A model generated the notes under the pieces. It ran no database searches and was not told where the DNA came from. It saw only the letters and a list, made by a program, of their open reading frames with translations. The position numbers were made by a program, and so were the translations under genes. Shown here in pieces: positions 12,685 through 22,148 of a stretch of 64,000 nucleotides of DNA (position 1 is its first letter; the number at the start of each line of letters is the position of its first letter). Origin of the DNA: Warburgia ugandensis (Eukaryota; Streptophyta; Magnoliopsida; Canellales; Canellaceae); NCBI GenBank assembly GCA_035236585.1, contig CP141136.1:30836949-30900948 (forward strand). Direction: 5' to 3'.

Positions 12685-12838
12685 GTTGTACCTTCATGAC
12701 CGCAAGAGCATAGTTGGCTTTTGGAGTCTTGGGGAGTCTAAGAATTGGGGATTGGTGGATTTTAGGGAGAGGGTTCCCAGATGGGGAAGCCCTCCATGGA
12801 ACATCTTGAGGAAGTGCTGCTCGCTTGGCGGTGGACAT
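1913..12838 (-). CDS. Small conserved plant protein, three exons seen, 3' end unresolved
   Basis: Spliced minus-strand gene. Exon 1 is 12838-12692 (49 codons, starting MSTAKRAALPQDVPWRAS and ending NYALAVMK). Exon 2 is 12596-12486 (37 codons, HPDPVGQGFAMEAKLEAAG then PGQITPIRLLGLK). Exon 3 is 1981-1913 (23 codons, LWPINVSMKFLEPVGRELK then AMGK). All junctions are phase 0 with GT donors (GTACAA, GTAATA, GTAATA) and AG acceptors (TTGTTCAG, TTGCACAG). The joined 109 residues read like a conserved small plant protein with a proline/basic N-terminus, usually about 125-130 residues, of unknown function to me; I cannot give a name. No membrane segment is evident. Start chosen at the first ATG in this frame (12838). 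Intron 2 is 10.5 kb and full of transposons. The last ~15-40 codons are not securely placed. Confidence 0.75.
1982..3828. other. Intron 2 sequence, no recognised feature
   Basis: Left portion of the 10.5-kb intron. AT-rich, with short chance reading frames only. I see no domain, repeat or RNA gene. Confidence 0.45.
3829..4150 (+). pseudogene. Fossil of a mitovirus RNA-dependent RNA polymerase
   Basis: A short stretch reads as the palm core of a mitovirus (Mitoviridae) RdRp. Motif C, YALLGDDIVI, lies around 3978-4007 with GDD at 3990-3998. It is preceded by coding-like sequence resembling the LTHH and YPGRK blocks and followed by LGV-IS and EF-KKF-like blocks in the usual mitovirus order. The copy is a fragment of a protein that is normally several hundred residues long and is clearly broken (at least two breaks). 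Mitovirus-like sequences are known in plant mitochondrial and nuclear genomes; whether this came directly from a virus or through mitochondrial DNA cannot be told here. Age: old, judged from decay. Confidence 0.7.
3829..4263 (+). repeat. ~70-bp direct repeat flanking the mitovirus piece
   Basis: The segment at 3829-3900 (GCTGAAGCTTCCATTG and following, to the TGATGCA block) recurs at 4193-4263 with few differences, about 364 bp apart. A second, shorter repeat (GTGATGCATAGTCAGTGATG) occurs at 4142 and 4253. This indicates local duplication around and within the viral fragment after or during its capture. Confidence 0.7.
4430..4675. repeat. Degenerate short repeat in two orientations
   Basis: Sequences of the type GAGAAACA-ATG-GAAA recur at about 4460-4565. 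Their inverse complements (TTTCTGAGGTGTTTCCCATA, GTGTCTCAGGCATTTCCC) recur at about 4600-4665. The spacing is about 24 bp. It looks like a decayed minisatellite with an inverted half; no coding sense is evident. Confidence 0.45.
4741..5040 (+). mobile_element. L1-type LINE fragment (RNase H-like region)
   Basis: A 99-codon open stretch starts with a W-rich block (VWLFIWSLWKKRKF), then has LKPNSNEFGMGNLGPVGVG and CLIKDHKRMMMLASP. This has the layout of the end of plant L1 ORF2: the WW-WKERN linker followed by the RNase H start, usually K-N-DG-GNPGPAGIGG-RDH. The first catalytic Asp position (DG) is replaced (NE), so it is a dead fragment. It lies in intron 2 of the minus-strand gene, in the opposite orientation. 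Confidence 0.6.
5041..5900. other. Intron 2 sequence, no recognised feature
   Basis: No repeat or coding similarity recognised. Frames on both strands are short and of low information. Confidence 0.4.
5901..6012 (+). repeat. 56-bp tandem duplication
   Basis: Two adjacent 56-bp units (5901-5956, 5957-6012), each starting CCATTATACCCTTATATGAA, are nearly identical. The high identity means a recent duplication. Confidence 0.9.
6026..6300 (+). repeat. 145-bp tandem duplication
   Basis: Units begin at 6026 and 6171 and share the block from AACC-AAGCA through ACTTAAACTTCAACCATTTG to the GTAG-CCTTTG stretch. Identity is lower than in the neighbouring 56-bp pair, so this is an older, separate duplication. 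Confidence 0.85.
6779..6940 (+). mobile_element. Au-type SINE, copy 1
   Basis: The Au SINE layout is readable: a decayed tRNA-like head (GACTTGGAGG-C), the block GGAAACAGCCTCTTGCA (6829-6845), TAAGG--GC-TACTATAG, TGTGGTCCACCCCTTACC, and a tail -CATGCACCAGGCTGCCC followed by a T run. These SINEs derive from a tRNA and depend on LINE machinery. Internal promoter boxes are decayed. It lies in intron 2, antisense to the gene. Confidence 0.85.
7283..8120 (-). mobile_element. RTE-clade LINE, 5'-truncated copy 2
   Basis: Minus-strand 3' portion of the same RTE family. Blocks seen are TREGVNTKLELWR and SRTKTEYMECNFSKERCKSG (about 8074-7880), the region of the MLYGSE-like motif, and a tail of ATC/ATT triplets at 7283-7312. 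It ends on the left with the family's AAGACCTTATCCCGATTAGG 3' terminus. It is truncated just after the RT catalytic box, has stops, and is in the same orientation as the host gene, in intron 2. Confidence 0.85.
8121..9397. other. Intron 2 sequence, no recognised feature
   Basis: AT-rich. No domain, RNA gene or repeat family recognised on either strand. Confidence 0.4.
9398..9568 (+). mobile_element. Au-type SINE, copy 2
   Basis: Better preserved than copy 1. It has GTGACCTGGAGGTCACAG with a box-B-like continuation, GGAAACAGCCTCTTGCA, AAATGCAAGGTAAAGGCTGC, TAGACCCTTTGTGGTC, TTCCCTCGACCCCGC, and the end TGCACTAGGCTGCTCTTTTC. No convincing target duplication could be seen. It lies in intron 2. 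Confidence 0.9.
9569..10897. other. Intron 2 sequence, no recognised feature
   Basis: No recognisable gene or element. Short AC-rich stretches occur near 10720-10860, with a repeated TGCATAACTCTTTTT-like phrase at about 10780 and 10877. Confidence 0.4.
10898..11579 (+). mobile_element. RTE-clade LINE, 5'-truncated copy 3
   Basis: Plus-strand 3' end of the RTE family. It starts at the GCAATTTTAGCAAGGAGAGG block (CNFSKERS-G). A 114-codon frame at 11197-11541 contains MLRWMSGKTRKDRI, MRGIRLRWFGHVQRRP and NREEWRNKIHVADP. The ORF stop is almost at the 3' terminus, which ends in a (TGA)n run at 11557-11579. The RT domain itself is absent. Confidence 0.9.
11580..12485. other. Right end of intron 2, no recognised feature
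   Basis: No element or coding similarity seen between RTE copy 3 and exon 2. Confidence 0.4.
12597..12691 (-). repeat. 95-bp intron 1, more than half a CT microsatellite
   Basis: On the gene's strand the intron runs from GTACAACTCACTCT to TTGTTCAG. Positions 12681-12624 are an almost pure (CT)n run of about 58 bases, followed by TTTATCTTTATGCTGTTATA before the acceptor. The microsatellite therefore occupies most of the intron and lies upstream of the acceptor like an extended pyrimidine tract. Length changes here would change intron length, not the protein. Confidence 0.85.
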
Positions 12839-12882
12839 GTACAACTGCTACCGTATCTCCAGCTGATTTTTCTTTCACTCAT
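12694..12882 (-). other. Upstream ATG with 62-codon frame overlapping exon 1
   Basis: An ATG at 12882, 44 bases before the chosen start, opens a different frame that stays open through all of exon 1 to a TGA at 12694. It encodes no recognisable protein. If the transcript starts upstream of it, it is an overlapping upstream ORF that could reduce translation of the main frame. The leader start is unknown. Confidence 0.35.
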
Positions 12883-13285
12883 GCACTACAATCATCAGGC
12901 ACCTCCCATCTATCCATCAAATCCATCAGCTGCACACACTAAAGGAATTTAAAATAGAAATGGAGGAGTGCCAGTATCAAATTCAGGGGGGTGTTTGAGT
13001 TGAGTTCTCGCGTGGAGTTTGCAAGTATACATGGAGTGACACGCGCCAAAACGTACCACGCGTGCGTAGATGGTTGAAGACTGCAGTTGGGTCGCCATGG
13101 AATTGAATTGAAGAGTTGATTCCACCGTTTTCGCCCTTTCGTGCAATGCACTGTTGAATTTACTTGCAGGTGAAATGTAGCACATTAAATTCCATCTTTC
13201 ATGGACTACTTTCACTCTAAGATCACGATTTTCAACGGGTCTGTCAAGACGGAATTGATTCTACGCTGGACGATGGATTGGTGAA
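12839..13285 (-). promoter_or_regulatory. Leader and promoter region of the minus-strand gene
   Basis: Immediately upstream of the start codon. It is less AT-rich than the surroundings, with CG-containing words (ACGCGTGCG near 13057-13065, CACGCG). I could not place a TATA box or transcription start with confidence. Confidence 0.35.
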
Positions 13286-13412
13286 CTCCGCTTGTAGGGA
13301 TTCTAGGGATTCAGAGAAAGGGTGGACTACAAAGATCTATAGTAGACAGCCTTGCCTTATATTTTTACAAGAGGCTGTTTTCAATTTTTGAACCGTGAAC
13401 TCATTGCCACAT
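13286..13412 (-). mobile_element. Au-type SINE, copy 3 (partial, old)
   Basis: Reverse-strand match to the central Au SINE blocks: AGTAGACAGCCTTGCC, ACAAGAGGCTGTTTTCA, GAACCGTGAACTC on the plus strand. The tail block (CCGGGCTGCCC equivalent) is missing or decayed. It lies just upstream of the minus-strand gene's promoter. Confidence 0.75.
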
Positions 13413-16400
13413 AATAATTGTAAATGAAATATGTGGCCTTTACAAGTCTGCCAAACAAAACTGGATTGTGATTGGTTGAACTCACATCCTTTCAAGCTTT
13501 ATTCGGTGACTACCATATATGGATGGTAGTTTACATGCAAGAAAACAGAGATGGCCTAAAGAGCCTATAGCTCTTAGCAAATGGGACCACAGGTGGGCCA
13601 ACCTATTATCAAATATTCGAATTGCTTCAGACAATGGAAATGGAGCAATGACATGAATGAGCGAGATTAGTGTGTCAAAATGGGCTGCATTGTGTGGTTT
13701 GGATTTTTCTGCATATAGTAATTTTGTCCACGCTGTGGCAAAGTATAGAGTTTATACCGGCAAAAATCTTCTGCCAATCTTTAAAATTGGAGAAAAAATA
13801 CTAAAATTATCCTGAAAAGTGTAGTTTTCAACTCCATTAAGCCATATCTTCCTCTTTTTTGAAAGTTTGCTTTTGGATCCACCAAGTCAGATAATGCAAA
13901 TGTGGACTACATAAATGGTGATACCTAAATGCCCTTATATAAAGCGTGTCTATTTAGCACTCTAGAAACGTCTCTAAAAGCAATGGTTCCCATTCACTGA
14001 CAAATTTTTGGGTTACTAGAATCATCCAATAAGTCATACAGAGTAACCAGATGAATGGCAGGATCAACCAAAGGTGCGGTTCACTACAGAAATAACTTCC
14101 CACAAAAATGTGCATTTCTATTTTCCATTTCTTTCTTGAAAACAAAGACAAGCTCATGTTTTACTTTGTAATAGACTGGAAGCCCCTTCTACTGCAGTGG
14201 TGTAAGTAGGCTTTCACTGTACTTTATGTTTCGAGTTCTAAGTCATTTGTTGGTTTAGGGTTATCCACAAAACCCACTTGCTTATCTAGATCCAAAAAAA
14301 AGAAGAAGACAAGGAACGGAACTTACTAGTAAATGCATGTGATTTGTGATATGTTAAGTTAGTACTAGTGGTGCATAAAAATTCACCTTAAGGATGCATT
14401 TTCATCCACTTCCACATTTAGGAAATGACTCCAATTAAGCAACTCAATATCCATATGAAGAATGAAGAAGAAAAATATACTGTAATCAAAATATAAATTT
14501 GCACGAAATCACTAAGCTATTGTACCATTTGCATTGATTTAATCTCGTAGATAGCATGTAGGAGAAATGCTGAAGTGACCATATATCAGGTGCAGTCACG
14601 TGACCATGTTTTCTGGAGCTAACCTTTGCAAGATCCAACTCGTTCACCTTGTTCCTCCAGCTTTAGATGCCTGGCAGATCAAAATACATGTGATTGGATT
14701 ATTCTTGCTTTAAGAGGCAATGTTATTTATAAAACTTTTTTAACCCATCCATTTCTAAGCACAAGTTTTTAAATGCTAGAATCATACAAACTACATGCCT
14801 TTTGATAGACATCTAAATCTATAGCCTTCTAGTGCAATGGCGCAACGAGAGTCTCACCTGAGTGGCTAGGCTTCGAGGCGTCCACATGACTGTATGTGTT
14901 AACTCATGTACTGCAATCAATTAGGGAGTCCGCCTACGGTTACCACAGTGAAGCCTTGTTCACAAGCCCACTCTCCAATATACATTTCTCTTTGGCCTAT
15001 AATTAACATGCTATTCTTTCCTCCATGGCCAGCGAATTTATTTCTAGCCCATCGAGGCCCAACTAAACCACTCTGACTTACACAAAACTATCAATAAGCC
15101 CCTTAAATAAAAATCGAAATTCATATCTTCCTCCAATTGCAAGTCCAAAATTTTAGCAGCTCAAGGCCCAAAACTGAAAAACATGTTTTAGAGGAAATTG
15201 TACGAACACCCATGGACTTCTGGCATTTTGTTAAGAGACTCCTCATTTTATTTATAAAACATTGATGCTGCCATACCTTCTAGGGTCAATGCACGGTGGA
15301 TCCCTCCATTATCATTCCTTCCAATAATGCTAAGGGGAGCCATTCTTGGGCCCACCTGCTAATATTTTAGTCATTTCTTTTTGGTTTTTTCCTTTGTTTT
15401 CCTTTTGATAAGAAATAGAGAAAATAGAAAACAAAAGGTCAAAAACAAAGGATAGGTGATTTCCTATTCAGTTCCCTGCAAAGAGGTGATTTCATCCAGC
15501 TTCTTAAGTGTCGTTGTTATTGTTTGGAGCTTTCATTCCTAGGGTTTCTAGGTTTTGTTAAGGGATATGGTTCCCTTCCAAGTTGGTTTCAAGTAGCAGA
15601 GATGGCATCACTATTCATGCTTGCGATCCCTTTTTATGGGAATCATGATTGCTTTTATTTGAAATTTTTGGCATTCAAGCATATGGGTTTGTTTAATAGG
15701 GTTTTTTGGTGTGGGATATGTTTGTCATAGCTAAAACCAAATATAAGAAAGGAGCATTTCTTGTTTTCTATTCAAACTCATATGTAGTCCATAATGTGCA
15801 TCTCTACTGTTCTTTTCTTACCGAAGAATGCTTTAAAGATAGAATGGTGTGTACCTAGTTACTGAGCCCAAAAGACAAAATGTTTTGCTTATTAATTCAT
15901 TTTAAAAAGATATGAATAGAAAATCATGAAACTGTTTGCTATGGACAAAGAAAAGAATATTTTTCTAGATTGGAAATCATGTCTATTGCCCTACATTTGG
16001 TTGATCCCACTTATTCATCTAATTCTACCATTTTTTGTCAAACAAGCCAAATATTACAAATATTAATGATTCAAGCATTCAAAAAATTGTGTTTGTGACC
16101 ATTATATGTGGGCCATCTTTTATTGAGTTAGCATGTATATTTGTTTATTAAGGTGCTTTATAGATCTTTTCTCCTTTTTTATCTACTAGACATGAGTGAA
16201 TGTTTTGCTAACTTTATGAACCTCTCTCTATATCTATAATTGACATGAGATTATCAAGGTTTTACTTACTTTGTACTATTAGTTCTTTTTTTTTTTCTTT
16301 TTTCTTTTTATGTGTCTATATTGTAGCAATGGGGACATTCAATATTACTATGCACTATGGTGGGACCTTTGTTAGTATTCCTAACTTAGTCTATGTTGGA

Positions 16401-16669
16401 GGAAAGCAATAAAGGAGAAGCAAGATTCAACTAAACTATCACTTATAAGCTTAGTGTGATTTGTGAGAGGGAAAGGCTACAAAGTATTATCCATGTCAAA
16501 TTTCACATTTGTGCGTGATGTGTAAACAATCACACAGAAAGGAAACTAATGACCAATTTTTCCTAGGATAGAGTCAAGGCTTTATTATTTATCAAGTGAT
16601 TGTAGGATATATTCATTTAGTAACATCAGGTGATAAGATTATTCTTCTTAGTTATCATAGCTGTTAATT
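13413..16669. other. Intergenic, nothing firmly recognised
   Basis: AT-rich sequence with only short frames. Two short stretches near 14170-14260 and 14825-14960 have tRNA-like box words (GTTTCGAGTTC; GGCTTCGAGGCGTCC) and might be remnants of other SINEs, but lengths and ends cannot be defined. Confidence 0.35.
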
Positions 16670-16860
16670 TCATTTATTTGATGTTTGAATACATATAGAA
16701 ATCTTTGATTACTAAATATGTATTGATTCTCTTCAGTTATTGAATACATATGAATAAATACCTACGCATTATCCATTCATATGTATTCAATAACTGAAGA
16801 GAATCAATACGTATTTAGTAATCAAAGATTTCTGTATGTATTCAAACATCAAATAAATGA
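16670..16860. repeat. Near-perfect 86-bp inverted repeat (hairpin)
   Basis: The left arm 16670-16755 and right arm 16775-16860 are reverse complements over 86 positions without gaps and with two mismatches; the loop is 19 bases. Both mismatches are left T facing right G, so an RNA from the plus strand would pair fully with two G-U wobbles. There is no protein coding and no obvious target duplication. It could be a foldback or MITE-like element, a recent inverted duplication, or a young small-RNA hairpin locus. Confidence 0.95.
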
Positions 16861-17589
16861 AGATTTTGGAGTGAAGATTTCGGAGTGATGAGTGAGAGAA
16901 TTCTAGAGTCCATAAGAGAAGCAAAAAGTGAGACACGAGACAAATTGGACTTTATTTTCTTATTTTTATTCTACTGAGTAAAGATGTACTCAAGCACTAA
17001 GTGCCGGACTATGTTTATTGAACTTCACATTTACAATTGGGCTATGGCTGATACACCTTGAGATTATCTTTTGAATTTAAATAAAACTCGAGAAAACCAC
17101 ACAACTAAATTCTTCTTACTCATTGCATGTAAAGCTTCATAACCGCTCATTTGCATATACATTATAGAGAATAAATATCACAACTTGGTAATTGCAAGTA
17201 ATATCATGTTGCATCAAATATCTTCAAGTAGTAAAATATTTAAAATAACATTTTAGGCACTCTCTTTTGCTAACAGGAGTTCCAACTCTCATTGACAACA
17301 TCTGTCAATCTGGTCAAGAGTACTCATCTGGTGACCATAATCCATATTTATCTTTTGAATTACCATCCTGCTACCAAGGAGTATTAAAACAAAATCTCAT
17401 GGGATCCAAACTATGTTCACAAATAACCTGACTAAATTGTGTGTTCGCTAGTACCCGAGAGGAACTTCCACCACATCCATCATAGGTATATGGATATGCA
17501 TCAAAAGTGAGCTGTGACCACCACAATTGAAAATTGCCACTCTTTGTTTAGGAGAAACTCATCATGCAACTCAAAATATAAATCACATA
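16861..17589. other. No recognised feature
   Basis: AT-rich. No domain or repeat family recognised. Confidence 0.35.
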
Positions 17590-18530
17590 GAAGCTGTTGC
17601 TCATAGCTAAATTAAAAATCCAACATGAATTACATAATAGCTCACTTTCAAATTAAAATTAAGTATCAAAACACTATTTTGAAAATTCATGGCACTATTT
17701 CATTCCCAAGATCAATCATGATCAACATCAAATCAAAATCCAAAACCTATCGTTTTCCAAGCATAACAGCATGCTAAAAACTAGCTTATCAAAATGGCAG
17801 TTTTCTATACTTCTATTTGAGTCAAAATTCAACATATTATCATGCTAAAATAGTACATTCATGCTTCATTTGAAACAAAAGAAAAGCATGTTGAATCACA
17901 TGAATAACAACGTGCTAACACCATCCATCTATGGACCCTTTTGAGAACTCAGAAAATATTTTATACCAAATATATTTCTAGAAAAATAAATACATATTTA
18001 CTACTAAAAAACAATTCATGAAAGGCATCAATCAACATGCTAAAAGTAACAATCATGTGACACTCAATAGATATACTAAAAACAGAATGTGAATGGATTA
18101 ACAATCAAATCAAAATTCACAAACAAGGATTCATTTGAGAAAACATCTCTGCCAGGATAGGAGAAACCATACTAAGTATAGAATATATAACCAAGCATGA
18201 ATTGATGCTAGAAACATCACCAATTGATTATAAAAAGCATGCTAAAAAACATCCAAAATCAAAGTATGAATAGCATGATATAAATCGTCTTTAGTAGGGC
18301 ATGAACAATGCTAGAAAATGCCTAAAACAAGGCAAACAAATGTGCTAGAATGTGCCTAAAACAAGGCATAAAAACATAGTTGAATGATTTACTACAAAGT
18401 ATACAAATATGCCCTAAAACATCTATATCTGACCTATGAAAAACATGCTTAAAAACATCCATACTCAAAGCGTGAAAAGCATGATAACCACAATGAAACT
18501 CTAGCCATTCAATGCTATTCATATATCAAA
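17590..18530 (+). repeat. Degenerate CATGCTAAAA-type repeat region
   Basis: The words CATGCTAAAA, GCATGCTAAAAA, AACATCCA and AAAATCAAA recur every few tens of bases. One pair is clear: GTGCTAGAATGTGCCTAAAA and GCTAGAAAATGCCTAAAA around 18310-18365. The unit is too diverged to define. It resembles a decayed minisatellite, possibly inside an unrecognised retroelement. Confidence 0.45.
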
Positions 18531-19599
18531 ATGTTATATACGTAAACATCTAAGAAAATGTGTTTTTTGATCTCTCTAAAACTTTTAAAAAACCTACTAA
18601 AAACTTAGCAGTTTTAGAACCACCTACTTCTCAGATGATTTCATGTAGCTCCTCCATGTTTTTTAGTACTTTTTCTCCTCTCATATAGTCTATTTCTCAT
18701 GCATAGGGCAGAGCATCACTTTCTCTTTTCTTCCATGCTTCTTCTTCGTCTATTTCTCTCTTCATGGTTTTCCATCTCTTTCCTTCTCTCTATTTCTCTT
18801 GTCTTATATGTTTTTTACTTAATATCCTTGCTACCCAAGGAAGCCCACACCTTCCTAGATACAAGACATCTTTCTATCCTAAGTCTTAAGCTTCCCATAC
18901 TTCCTAAAATATAACATCTTGCTGCTACCACCCTAGACTCCTGAACAAATCTTCTTACCATGTTTAGCTTCCTGAAAGTCCTAGACATTCCAAATTGAGA
19001 ATCTTTAGCATCCAAGGAAAGTTACACTCCATCATATAGTGGAGAAATTTGGTTTCTTGGCTGCCAAGGTAGCACATCTAAGTGTATGGACCCACTATGT
19101 CAAAAATGCAAAACTAAATAAAAGGGGTTGCCGTTATCAATTCTACTAACTTGACACATATAGTACAAGCTCCCAACCTCCAATTTATGACATATTTATA
19201 TCATTGAAAATCTCTTTCCTATCTCTATCTATTTAATTATTTATGTATTTTGCTATCAAAAACTAAATTTTCACAAATTGAGGAAAAATTTTATTTTTCA
19301 TTTAATGGTAAAAATAGGTACAAAATTTAGGCTTGTTATATACTCCCTTCATGGAGATGAAGGAAATGCATAGCATCATTGGCATGGATTAAGCTTCCCT
19401 TTAGCCATTTGATGGAGAGGAGAATGCACGTGTTTCCATGGACTAAATAACATTAATAAGGCACAAAGCTTAACTCTGCTGAGGTCATGGCAAATCTTTT
19501 TCAAACATAATATATAATTGCAATTTTAACCATTCAAGTTTTTGAGTTAAGGAAACTTATTTGGACAAAATCATTTGTTATTTTGAGGGATTTTCAATT
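18531..19599. other. No recognised feature
   Basis: Contains a pyrimidine-rich segment near 18660-18860 (TTTCTC and CTTCTT words). No gene or element recognised. Confidence 0.35.
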
Positions 19600-20275
19600 G
19601 ATGGGACCTGTATGCCCAAAGTCCTCTTTGAGTATTCTTGATTTGTGGGACTCTTGGAGCTACAAGGCCCATTCAATTAGAGTATTTGATTTTCAGGACT
19701 CTATTAGTTATAGTGGCTCATTTTGCTAAAGTCCTTAATTTTAGGTCTTTTGAAGGTATAGGACTTATTTGGATATAGTCCTCAATGTTTGGCACTCTTA
19801 AAGTTGATAGGGCTTGAGTTCTCCTTAGGTCTTAATAATATTGCCCATCCATAGACTATAATGTCTTTAGAATTTCAATTTGTTCATGATTGTTAAGTCT
19901 TAAGACTTCTAGTTAGTCAAGGACTCTAAGGCTTCAAGATTACAATCATTCAAGGACTTGCAGGTCTTAAGACCTTAGCTATCCAATGTCTTCTAACATC
20001 TCCAAAATTTCAATCTTTTTAAGGACTCTTAAATTTTGGGGTTTTAATCATCCAAGCTCTCCAATGTCTCCAAATTTTCAATTGTTTAGGGACTCCTAAC
20101 TTTCAAGATTTTTCATCACCTATCAATTCAAATGTTATTAGAATTCAGGTCATTTTAAGATTCTTAGGCCATAGGACTTCTATTCGACCAAGGACTAATG
20201 TCACAATAATTCATGTCATCATAGGACTCTTAGGCCATAAAACTTTTAGTCAACCAAGAACTCTTATGTTACTAG
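19600..20275 (+). repeat. Degenerate ~34-bp motif array, left part
   Basis: Phrases such as GGACTCTTAGGCCATA-ACTTTTAG and CAAGGACTC recur at roughly 30-40 bp intervals with heavy divergence. The array continues at 22149 after the inserted LTR; the last five bases here (ACTAG, 20271-20275) are the LTR's target duplication. Confidence 0.7.
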
Positions 20276-22148
20276 TGTTAAGTGTTCAATTTTATCTTAA
20301 AAACTCTTAATTTACATATAATTAGATCATCTAACCAATCAATTTTGAATTTTTAGAATAAATATGCATTTTAGCTCCAATTTATCATCCACTCGTTGCT
20401 TTGTAAAATTTAACGGCTAGATAACCATCGGAGCTGAGCAGATGATTAAAGCATGGTTACAATGACTTTAATTTGGTTTTATATGTTGCAGATCAACTAG
20501 AATGAACTTGGATGGTTCAGTTTAAGATGAATGGTACAAGATCATCCTCGCCCTACAATGCAAAATGGACCCAGGAGATGATTTCTTAAAGGAGTAAAAT
20601 CTAAAGTGCATGGTTTCTAATTGAAAAAAAAAGAAGAAGGGAAAGCTTGAAGAAGGAAAATCAACTACCCAAAAGTAGAAGAGGGAGCTAGCTAGGATGA
20701 TTTCTAATTGAAAAAGGAAACCTGTAAGGAGAAAATAAACAAAACCCTTAGGAGGAATGGATAGTTTCCCAAAGGGGGGATGAGTTCAATTAAAAAGAAG
20801 GAAAGAGAAAGCTTAAAACTGGGGAGAAGAGAAATCTATATATACATACCAAAGGAGAAAGAAAAATCTTCTTCTTCACCATAGAGCTAGTAGAGCTCCA
20901 CCATAGGAGAACCTGAAGAAACCTTAACTATAGTTGATCACCATAGGAGTTTGGAGGAGAACTGTAGAAGGAAGAGGAGAGTTGAATCACCTCATCCCCA
21001 GTTCACCTCTATCAGCTTGCTCTAATGATCCCAGCTCCATCCCTATTTTTCCTCCCAATCTCTCGTCGTTCCTTGTCTCTTCCTCGTTCACTATCTATCC
21101 CTAATTCCCAGTCATTGTCCATCATCGTTCTCACCTTCTACTATTTTTTAGTTTTTTGCCATTCTCCATCATTCCCAGTTCTCTATATCTTTCTTTATTC
21201 ATTAAACCATCTTCATCCCTATTTTTAACTGTGATTTTGCCACAATTTTTCCACAATGTTTCTCCTATCTTTCCCCATCATTTCCCTCCTATTTCTTACC
21301 TCTCATTGCAATTTACCTTGTTGGAATAAAACCCAATTTGGGTTTCATCCAAATTCTCCTACTTTCCCTTTGTTTTCACTCTTCAAAAATCTCCCTACCT
21401 CTGTATTTTTTCTCCTTGTGATGTCTTCTTTCTCAGGTTAAAACCACAAGGCTAGAAAATTTCTAGTTTTGCCCTTTACCCTCCCATTTTAATTCCATTT
21501 GAGTCCTGTTTCGACTTTATCCATGTTTTGTCATGTTCTTTGCTTTGTCTTTTTTTCGATAGAACCTGAATTATTCCAATCTCGTCATGTCTAGTTTTAA
21601 TCAAACCAATTCAACGGTTTAGTTTTGACCAGAAGTTTCCTTTAAATTTTTAATCAACTTTTAGATCATCATCAAAATAAAATTTCTACTTGGTCTAGTG
21701 GTTATGATCTTACATCTAAAGACCCGACATTCAATAGAAGCATTCCAAATCTCAATTTCTTCCAATGATCTAGATCATTAATTTCTTGATAAATTTGCTT
21801 AATCCAACTATTAATCAGTAATCAGAGACATGAGTGAAAAATTGGTGAAGGTTGATTGACTTGGATGTGACCAAATTTGAAGAATTTTTCTACGATCAAG
21901 CTAGGAAAGTTGATTTTAGTTGTTATTTTATTTAATTTCTTTTCTTTTGAATTTTGAATTATATAATTTTTAGTTAAACAATATATATATGAGTTATTTT
22001 AATTCACTTGTATTTAATTTCTTTAGTTTATGTTAAATTTTATCAATTTAAATTCTATTTAAACTCCACTTTTTAAGTTGAGTCCCCATATGATTGACTC
22101 GTACTTGCATAAATTATACTACAGTAGCCCGTGCAATTGTAAAAAACA
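20276..22148 (+). mobile_element. Solo LTR B, Ty3/gypsy-like family with TGTTAAG ends
   Basis: Fossil LTR of 1873 bp. It starts TGTTAAGTGTTCAATTTT and ends with the block ACTCGTACTTGCATAAATTA, a CTACAGTAGCCCGTGCAATTG stretch, and AAAAAACA, an arrangement common at the ends of plant gypsy (Athila/Tat-type) LTRs. It is bounded by TG and CA and by identical 5-bp target duplications ACTAG (20271-20275 and 22149-22153). The internal region and second LTR are missing, so this is a solo LTR. The same family is present at 54707-57014. Confidence 0.85.

Noticed and set aside
14170-14960. Two further SINEs or tRNA genes
   Set aside because: Only box-like words are visible; no cloverleaf, tail or target duplication could be drawn.
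16670-16860. Reading the hairpin as a terminator
   Set aside because: The arms are far too long and no adjacent transcription unit is seen.
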